A stretch of 11,062 bases of DNA, taken from NCBI GenBank assembly GCA_027052485.1, contig JALUFA010000118.1, positions 1 through 11,062 of the forward strand, read 5' to 3'. The notes under the pieces are model-generated. The model saw only the letters and a list, made by a program, of their open reading frames with translations. It did not search any database and was not told the origin of the DNA. The DNA is from Hydrogenothermaceae bacterium (lineage in GTDB: Bacteria; Aquificota; Aquificia; Aquificales; Hydrogenothermaceae). This document shows, one piece after another, positions 6,577-11,062 of this stretch. A program made the position numbers and the translations under genes. Every line of letters starts with the position of its first letter. Positions within the stretch are counted from its first letter, which is position 1.

Positions 6577-7893
6577 ATGAAATATAAAAGCTACACGGCA
6601 AAAACCTACAAAGAGATACCACAGGTTCAAAAAGCCCTTACTCCCGAACAGATGTTTGATATAGATGTTGTTTCTAAGGTTTTTCCATTTAAAGTGAATA
6701 ACTATGTAATCAATGAGCTGATAGACTGGGAAAATCCATTAGAAGACCCGATTTTCCGTTTAACTTTTCCCCAAAGAGGAATGCTTCTGGACGAAGATTA
6801 CGAAAAGATAGCGAATTTAATAAAGTCTGGAGCTTCTGAGGAAGAGATAAGACAGGCAGCAAACGAGATTAGAATGAAACTTAACCCCCATCCAGCAGGG
6901 CAAAAGTACAACGTCCCCGAGGTTGACGGTATAAAACTTGAAGGGGCCCAGCACAAGTACAAAGAAACGATACTGTTCTTCCCAAAACAGGGGCAGACCT
7001 GCCACGCTTACTGTTCTTTTTGTTTCAGATGGCCTCAGTTTGTAGGTATAGAAGAGCTAAAGTTTGCAATGAAAGAGGTAGATCTCCTCATAGAGTACAT
7101 AAGGAGGAACGAGTCTATCACGGATATTCTTTTCACAGGCGGCGACCCAATGATAATGAACGCAAAAGTGTTTGCCTCTTATATAAGACCTATACTGGAC
7201 GCTAACATACCCCACCTAAAAACTATAAGAATAGGGACAAAGGTCTTAGGATTTTGGCCTTATAAGTTTTTAACTGACCCAGACGCACAAGAGATGCTTG
7301 ACCTGTTTAAAGAGATAGTAGATAGGGGATACCATCTTGCGTTTATGGCACACTTTAACCATTACAAAGAGCTAAGAACAGACGCTGTAAAAGAGGCTGT
7401 TAATAAGGTCCTTGAAACAGGAGCAATAATCAGAACCCAGTCTCCACTCCTCAGACATATAAACGATAGTGCTAACGTTTGGGCTACAATGTGGAAAGAA
7501 CAGGTACAGATGAGAATGGTGCCTTACTACATGTTTGTAGCCAGAGATACAGGAGCACAGCACTACTTTGGTGTGCCGCTGGTAAAAGCTTGGGAAATCT
7601 TTAGAAACGCCTATAAACAGGTTAGCGGACTTGCAAGAACTGTTAAAGGGCCTTCAATGTCTGCAACACCGGGAAAAGTTAGAGTTCTTGGAGTTTCAGA
7701 AATCAACGGCCAAAAGGTAATGGTGCTGGACTTTTTACAGGCAAGAAACCCAGACTGGGTAGGAAGACCGTTTTTTGCAAAATATAACGAAAATGCAATG
7801 TGGCTTGATGAGCTTGAGCCTCTAGAGGGAGATGAGTTTTTCTATGAGCCAGAGCTTAAAGAGATGTTAAAATTAGAAAAGGCAAGAGCTTAA
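6577..7893 (+). CDS. KamA-family radical SAM protein (lysine 2,3-aminomutase-like), substrate uncertain
   Basis: A 438-residue radical SAM enzyme with PLP-aminomutase features. The [4Fe-4S] motif is CxxxCxxC at Cys142, Cys146 and Cys149 (CHAYCSFCFRW), followed by the SAM-binding TGGDP at 187-191. QSPLLRHINDS at 288-298 and TPGK ending in Lys367 correspond to the aminomutase core and the PLP-binding lysine region. Compared with my recollection of Clostridium lysine 2,3-aminomutase, the two aspartates that hold the lysine side-chain amine (Asp293, Asp330) align here with Arg323 and about Ser360, and the protein has no cysteines besides the cluster, so the structural zinc site is absent. It may therefore act on an acidic or other amino acid, or on another substrate. 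The following gene is not an AblB acetyltransferase, arguing against N-epsilon-acetyl-beta-lysine synthesis. It is longer than EpmB (about 340). ATG 6577 is fixed by a strong ribosome binding site. Confidence 0.85.
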   Translation: MKYKSYTAKTYKEIPQVQKALTPEQMFDIDVVSKVFPFKVNNYVINELIDWENPLEDPIFRLTFPQRGMLLDEDYEKIANLIKSGASEEEIRQAANEIRMKLNPHPAGQKYNVPEVDGIKLEGAQHKYKETILFFPKQGQTCHAYCSFCFRWPQFVGIEELKFAMKEVDLLIEYIRRNESITDILFTGGDPMIMNAKVFASYIRPILDANIPHLKTIRIGTKVLGFWPYKFLTDPDAQEMLDLFKEIVDRGYHLAFMAHFNHYKELRTDAVKEAVNKVLETGAIIRTQSPLLRHINDSANVWATMWKEQVQMRMVPYYMFVARDTGAQHYFGVPLVKAWEIFRNAYKQVSGLARTVKGPSMSATPGKVRVLGVSEINGQKVMVLDFLQARNPDWVGRPFFAKYNENAMWLDELEPLEGDEFFYEPELKEMLKLEKARA

Positions 7894-7903
7894 GAGGTTA
7901 AAG

Positions 7904-8194
7904 ATGGAAAACAAAGACCTGTACGCAACATTAACCCTTTACGGAGACCCAAAGGAAAAACTGGTAGACGAGGTTAGACTTGCTATCCACGACGCAGAGG
8001 GAAACCTCGTTTTTGCTACTTACTGGGAAACAGATGTTGTTGATAAAGAAGAGATAAAAAAAGCTATTAATGGCATTTGCGCCCATTACAACGTAAAAGA
8101 CCTGTTCTCCTCAGATGAGGTGTTGGAGCCTGAGTTTGAGATTGTAGACGGCGAAAAGATGAGAATATTTAGAGCAAAAAGGATTAACCTTTAA
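7904..8194 (+). CDS. Uncharacterised 96-aa protein downstream of the KamA-like gene
   Basis: Not recognised. The 96-residue product is soluble, acidic to neutral, and appears alpha/beta: strands around 6-13, 22-29 and 34-42, a helix around 48-60, and a C-terminal strand around 78-92. It has one cysteine (in INGICAHYN), no signal peptide and no membrane segment. ATG 7904 lies ten bases after the stop of the radical SAM gene, with GAGG at 7894-7897 in the gap, so it is almost certainly co-transcribed and may be a partner, adaptor or regulator of that enzyme. Codon use resembles its neighbours. Its stop lies inside the end of the convergent bioC gene (11-bp overlap). Confidence 0.75.
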   Translation: MENKDLYATLTLYGDPKEKLVDEVRLAIHDAEGNLVFATYWETDVVDKEEIKKAINGICAHYNVKDLFSSDEVLEPEFEIVDGEKMRIFRAKRINL

Positions 8195-8891
8195 CTGCTT
8201 TAAAAAACAAAATTTTAAACTCTGTGTTAAGAGGCTTTTGCCTCTTGTAAATCTCCCTTATCTTTTTTAAATTTCTTTCTTTTCTTTCTAAAGATGTTCC
8301 AGTTTTTTTAAAAAATGTAAGAATATCACAACCAGACTGGAATGTTAGCCTGTAAGGTTTTAGTTCTATCTCAACATCTGAGAAACCACAGGAGTTTAGC
8401 CCATCTAAAACATCTTCTCTAGATGGAAATGTAAAGTCTAAACCTACGAGCTTATAAAAACTTTCCAGTGAGTCTTCAACAGGAATTGCAGCTAAAAATT
8501 TGCCCTTATCTTTTAAAACCCTATAAACTTCTCTAAAAGCTTCATCTAACCTTACCCAGTGGAGAGAAAAACTTGAAACGGCAAAGTCAAAGGTATCTCT
8601 TTTGAAAGGTAGATGTTCTATATCTGCTAATACCCCTTGATATCCAGCATTTTTGTACTGGTTTATCATCTCTCTTGATATATCTACTCCTAAAATTTCA
8701 GATTGAGAAAAATACTTTGAAACAAATCCAGTACCACAGCCAAGGTCAACACCAAAACCGGCTGGCCTGCTAAACACTGTAAAAAGGTCTTTTGCTACTT
8801 TTTTTTGTACCGATGCGTATTGGTTGTATGAAGATGCGTATTTGGAAAACTGCCTTTTTATCTTTTCTTTTTTCAATAGCTTGTTAACCAA
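8184..8891 (-). CDS. bioC: Malonyl-ACP O-methyltransferase BioC
   Basis: This 235-residue class I SAM-dependent methyltransferase is expected to methylate the free carboxyl of malonyl-ACP, letting fatty acid synthase extend it to pimeloyl-ACP methyl ester for biotin. The N-terminus has the BioC pattern FSKYASSYNQYASVQKKVA (15-33), which distinguishes it from generic methyltransferases. SAM-binding motif I is DLGCGTG at 49-55, the acidic residue ending strand 2 is Asp70 in LGVDIS, and SSFSLHWV (106-113) is the BioC motif IV-V region. Length is slightly below E. coli BioC (251). The start is TTG at 8891-8889, overlapping the hydrolase stop by eight bases, with no good ribosome binding site, so translation is probably coupled. 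Neighbours bioW and a BioH-like esterase strongly support the assignment. Its 3' end overlaps the convergent gene ending at 8194. Confidence 0.88.
   Translation of the reverse strand: MVNKLLKKEKIKRQFSKYASSYNQYASVQKKVAKDLFTVFSRPAGFGVDLGCGTGFVSKYFSQSEILGVDISREMINQYKNAGYQGVLADIEHLPFKRDTFDFAVSSFSLHWVRLDEAFREVYRVLKDKGKFLAAIPVEDSLESFYKLVGLDFTFPSREDVLDGLNSCGFSDVEIELKPYRLTFQSGCDILTFFKKTGTSLERKERNLKKIREIYKRQKPLNTEFKILFFKAVKG
8229..8246. terminator. Perfect stem-loop inside the 3' end of bioC, possible terminator for the plus-strand unit
   Basis: AAGAGGC, a TTTT loop, then GCCTCTT form a perfect 7-bp inverted repeat, 34 bases beyond the stop of the 96-aa gene. There is no T tract after it on the plus strand, so it is not a canonical intrinsic terminator. 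It also codes for part of BioC (Lys-Arg-Gln-Lys-Pro-Leu). It may slow polymerase or protect the 3' end of the plus-strand transcript, or be chance. Confidence 0.35.
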
Positions 8892-9540
8892 TTTTTTCTA
8901 AAAGGTTAACAAACTTGTCTTTGTAATGCAAGAAAGGAGCGTGATGGGACTCAAGTAAGATTAGATTAGAGTTTTTTATACGGTTAGAGGTAAAAATTGC
9001 AGCCTGCGGATTAACTATAGCGTCTTTTTTTCCATGAATAATCCAAGTATGATGCTGGATATCTTTTAAAGATTCGGTTAAGTCTAGATTTATGTACTCT
9101 TTCAACAAAGTTGTTGCTCCGTTTTTCTCTGGTAAAGGAATGTTTATAAACTCTGAGCCACACGCCGCCTTTCTAAAGTTATACACAGTATCAGAAAAGT
9201 CTCTTCTTAAAGAGAACATAAATGCTTTTACCCTCTTTGGGTCAGAGCCTAAAGTTTTATCATTAAACTTTGGAGAAAATCCGACTAGAACAAGGTTTTT
9301 TACCTTTTCAGGGTACCTTAATGCAAGTAATATACAGACCGAAGCGCCAAGAGACCAACCAACAAAAGTGGTAGGTTTTTTTGTTCCTGAGGCCAAACCA
9401 TCAACAAATGAGGCGATAATATTATGTTTGCTAAGATATAAAACATTATTACCGTGAAACGGTAAGTCAATCTGTTCTCCATATCCTTCAAAACCTTCCC
9501 AAACTTTCTTACTAAATCCCCAGCCGTGGATGAATATCAA
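8884..9540 (-). CDS. BioH-like alpha/beta hydrolase, probable pimeloyl-ACP methyl ester esterase
   Basis: This 218-residue alpha/beta hydrolase probably removes the methyl group from pimeloyl-ACP methyl ester, ending the BioC cycle. The oxyanion-region motif HGWGFSKKVW starts at His5, the nucleophile elbow is GWSLGA with Ser63, the acid is Asp173 in HGKKDAIV, and the catalytic base is most likely His200 in HHAPF, exactly the HAPF context of E. coli BioH. At 218 residues it is shorter than BioH (256), with a reduced N-terminus. The start is taken as TTG 9540-9538, overlapping the bioW TGA (TTGA), with GAGG about ten bases upstream inside bioW; no in-frame ATG was seen just upstream. Position directly between bioW and bioC supports the biotin role. 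Esterase families BioG, BioJ, BioK and BioV fill the same slot elsewhere, so I leave the symbol open. Confidence 0.8.
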   Translation of the reverse strand: MIFIHGWGFSKKVWEGFEGYGEQIDLPFHGNNVLYLSKHNIIASFVDGLASGTKKPTTFVGWSLGASVCILLALRYPEKVKNLVLVGFSPKFNDKTLGSDPKRVKAFMFSLRRDFSDTVYNFRKAACGSEFINIPLPEKNGATTLLKEYINLDLTESLKDIQHHTWIIHGKKDAIVNPQAAIFTSNRIKNSNLILLESHHAPFLHYKDKFVNLLEKIG

Positions 9541-10280
9541 AGGGCTACATCCTCTATGAGTACAGGTGTATTTTCAAGGTATAAGTATAGTTTATCAATA
9601 TCTGTGTTTGATTTTACAAAGTAAACTCTGCCACCTTTGGGAAGCCCGTAAGGCTTTAAAGGAGATACTCGTATGTATTTATCTTTGATTGCTATGTATC
9701 CTGTTGTGTAATCGCTATCGTCTGAAATACAAAATTCAGCCAGAATATCTGGATAAGCTAAGTTTTTTGTAGAGATTGCCAGTGCGTCTACCGTCCGAGG
9801 GGTAAAGCCTAAAGAAAGGAGTTTTTCTTCTATCCTTTCTCTATCCACAAAGTCAACCAGAACCGTCCTCACGCCTCTGTAAGGGTCTTTTTCTAGCCTT
9901 AATCCGTCTGTTGATACAACCATAGCCCCACGCATGTTTTTTTTGTCTGGTGAGGCTCCCTCGTAAAGCTGCTTTATCAGTTTTTCTAAGGTGTTTTTTT
10001 CTATCTTAAGATAATCTGATAAAAATCTGGCTGCAAAATCCAGTCCCTCTTGCCATGAGGTAAATCTTTTTTCTTCTATTTTTAGGCTTTTTTCTAAAAT
10101 AAGAGGTTTTTCTTTTAGTTTTTCTATTTTCACATTTGAAAAGTCAAAGTCTTTAGCAGACTGGCGCTGTAGAAGGTGTCTTACAACATCAGGGATTTTA
10201 TCCTTGGAAACTATCCTCTCGGCACCGGAAACGTGGTTTCCTTGAAGAGATGTTCTTACCTTTATACTGTATAAACTCAT
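9537..10280 (-). CDS. bioW: 6-carboxyhexanoate-CoA ligase (pimeloyl-CoA synthetase) BioW
   Basis: This 247-residue enzyme activates free pimelate with ATP and CoA to pimeloyl-CoA, the substrate of BioF (KAPA synthase) in biotin synthesis. Family hallmarks are all visible: the start MSLYSIKVRTSLQGNHVSGAE with HVSGAERIV at 16-24, the core MRGAMVV at 116-122 followed by RLEKDPYRGVR at 128-138, the LGFTPRTVDALAIS segment at 157-170, and RVSPLKPYGLPKGGRVYFV at 204-222. Length matches single-domain BioW (about 250). ATG at 10280-10278 overlaps the preceding stop (ATGA), and its own stop overlaps the hydrolase TTG, so the three biotin genes and the gene before them are tightly coupled. No bioF, bioA, bioD or bioB lies in the window. 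Presence beside bioC is unusual because BioW is normally seen as an alternative to BioC-BioH. Confidence 0.94.
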   Translation of the reverse strand: MSLYSIKVRTSLQGNHVSGAERIVSKDKIPDVVRHLLQRQSAKDFDFSNVKIEKLKEKPLILEKSLKIEEKRFTSWQEGLDFAARFLSDYLKIEKNTLEKLIKQLYEGASPDKKNMRGAMVVSTDGLRLEKDPYRGVRTVLVDFVDRERIEEKLLSLGFTPRTVDALAISTKNLAYPDILAEFCISDDSDYTTGYIAIKDKYIRVSPLKPYGLPKGGRVYFVKSNTDIDKLYLYLENTPVLIEDVAL

Positions 10281-10789
10281 TTAACCAGCTTTTGAAACTC
10301 TCTAAACTTGATAAGGGCTCTTTTATCCTTTACCTTTTGAAAAATCTTATGGAAGTCTATAGCCTTTCCGTAGCTTTTAATTAGCATCTTGATTAAATCA
10401 CAAACAGTTGTATCACCTTCAACACACTCTTTCATCATATCAACAAGCAGGTCCTCAAGGGAGATAACGTTAATAATCTCCCCATCAACCTCAAACTGAT
10501 TAAACTCACCAGTTGGGATAATCTCAAAGTTTTTACTTACCTGTATAACAATATCCCCTTTTGTGTAGAAATCCCCCATCTTTTCATAACCAAGCTCCCG
10601 TAAAACTTTGTCTAAGATTATAAGGTCTGGGAATAAGAGCTGAACCATGTTAGACGGATACATTCCTTGGGTGTAAACAGTAAGGGCAAACTTACCTACA
10701 ACAATTGGTGATATTCTATACCCAGCCTTTTTTAGTTCTCTATTAATCTCTTTTAAAGCTTGAATTTGTTTGTCAAGTAGATTTTGCAT
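10277..10789 (-). CDS. Nucleotidyltransferase-like (degenerate) protein of unknown function
   Basis: This 170-residue protein resembles the minimal nucleotidyltransferase fold of the DUF6036/AbiEii-like group rather than any named family. Seen: an N-terminal helix (1-22), then ISPIVVGKFALTVYTQGMYP (26-45), which matches the usual VGG-A-Ylh-G helix start, and ISLEDLLVDMMKEC (109-122) with following Asp residues, a frequent C-terminal helical motif of these proteins. The catalytic pattern looks altered: the Gly-Gly or Gly-Ser is Gly-Lys (32-33) and the usual Asp-x-Asp is replaced near SNMVQLLFPD (46-55), so it may be inactive or bind nucleotide without transfer. It overlaps bioW by four bases and the upstream Wzz-type gene by 17 bases, so it belongs to this transcript, but no link to biotin or polysaccharide is evident. 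Confidence 0.65.
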   Translation of the reverse strand: MQNLLDKQIQALKEINRELKKAGYRISPIVVGKFALTVYTQGMYPSNMVQLLFPDLIILDKVLRELGYEKMGDFYTKGDIVIQVSKNFEIIPTGEFNQFEVDGEIINVISLEDLLVDMMKECVEGDTTVCDLIKMLIKSYGKAIDFHKIFQKVKDKRALIKFREFQKLVK

Positions 10790-11062
10790 TTTCTTGCTCT
10801 TTTAGTTGGTGTTGTTTCTTTGCATTTTCTAACCATTCACGGAAAAAGACTAGAAACACACCTAAAAATAAACCTGATACTAAGGATACAGCAATAATTA
10901 GAAGTTTCTTTGGCTTATATGGCTTATCAGGAATAACTGGAGGAACTGAAATTTCGAAGCCTTTTAAGCTTTTTAGTTGAGTTTTTAAATTGTTTAGCTG
11001 AATTTTTAGATGAATAATCTGTTTGTCTAAATCTGCAGGATTAAACCCAACAATGTTTAACT
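10773..11062 (-). CDS. Wzz-type chain-length determinant/polysaccharide co-polymerase, C-terminal fragment
   Basis: The last 95 residues of a gene that enters from the right edge (reading frame from 11060; stop TGA 10775-10773). A coiled-coil-like helix (DLDKQIIHLKIQLNNLKTQL, about 10-29 of the fragment) is followed by a proline-rich segment PPVIPDKPYKPKK (40-52), a transmembrane helix at about 53-74, and a short basic cytoplasmic tail with FFREWLENAKKQ. This order, helix, Pro-rich stretch, second transmembrane segment, short tail, is the C-terminal signature of Wzz/PCP proteins that control O-antigen or capsule chain length at the inner membrane. No C-terminal tyrosine kinase domain is present. 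Its end overlaps the next gene by 17 bases, so surface-polysaccharide and biotin genes appear to share a transcript. Confidence 0.75.
   Translation of the reverse strand, partial: LNIVGFNPADLDKQIIHLKIQLNNLKTQLKSLKGFEISVPPVIPDKPYKPKKLLIIAVSLVSGLFLGVFLVFFREWLENAKKQHQLKEQENAKST

Noticed and set aside
6577..8194. Possible AblA-AblB acetyl-beta-lysine osmolyte module
   Set aside because: The second gene is too small and shows no acetyltransferase motif, and the KamA-like protein lacks the expected lysine-binding aspartates.
8199..8219. AT-only inverted repeat (TTTAAAA ... TTTTAAA) near the convergent gene ends
   Set aside because: No GC in the stem and a 7-base loop; it would be very unstable, especially in a thermophile.
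9092..9457. A 121-codon open frame on the plus strand opposite the BioH-like gene
   Set aside because: The minus-strand frame has complete catalytic motifs and operon overlaps; the plus frame has none.

Overview
The window is an AT-rich, gene-dense bacterial segment with very tight gene packing (4-bp stop/start overlaps, GTG and TTG starts). Gene content (Rad50-type SMC ATPase, MTH1187-type thiamine-binding protein, a three-cysteine KamA relative, BioW beside BioC) and the purine-rich, lysine/glutamate-rich coding style suggest a thermophilic chemolithotroph, most likely Aquificota (Hydrogenothermaceae-like, e.g. Persephonella or Sulfurihydrogenibium). This assignment is inference; there is no rRNA or other marker in the window.

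Layout. Left edge (1-78, minus): the first 26 codons of a receiver-like protein, divergent from the main block. Block 1 (174-6510, plus): thiamine-binding protein, Rad50/SbcC ATPase, CoaBC, a small membrane protein with an apparent frameshift, then KhtT and KhtU, a regulatory subunit and CPA2-type K+/H+ antiporter. Every junction overlaps or abuts once the membrane protein is read through the frameshift, so this looks like one transcript. Block 2 (6577-8194, plus) has its own extended -10 promoter and strong ribosome binding site, and carries a KamA-family radical SAM protein and an unrecognised 96-residue protein. Block 3 (11062 to 8184, minus) converges on block 2 with an 11-bp tail-to-tail overlap. 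It reads Wzz-type chain-length protein (C-terminal part), a degenerate nucleotidyltransferase-like protein, BioW, a BioH-like esterase and BioC.

How the genes fit together. Block 3 is chiefly a pimelate-moiety (early biotin) operon. It unites two routes normally regarded as alternatives: BioC plus BioH-type hydrolase (pimeloyl-ACP from malonyl-ACP) and BioW (pimeloyl-CoA from free pimelate). Block 1 mixes DNA repair, coenzyme A synthesis and potassium/pH homeostasis; only khtT-khtU forms an obvious functional pair. The most unusual points are the in-phase T7 slippery site in the membrane gene before khtT, the KamA relative that appears to lack the lysine-specific aspartates and zinc cysteines, and the BioW/BioC/hydrolase combination. 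No mobile element, CRISPR array, tRNA or rRNA was seen.
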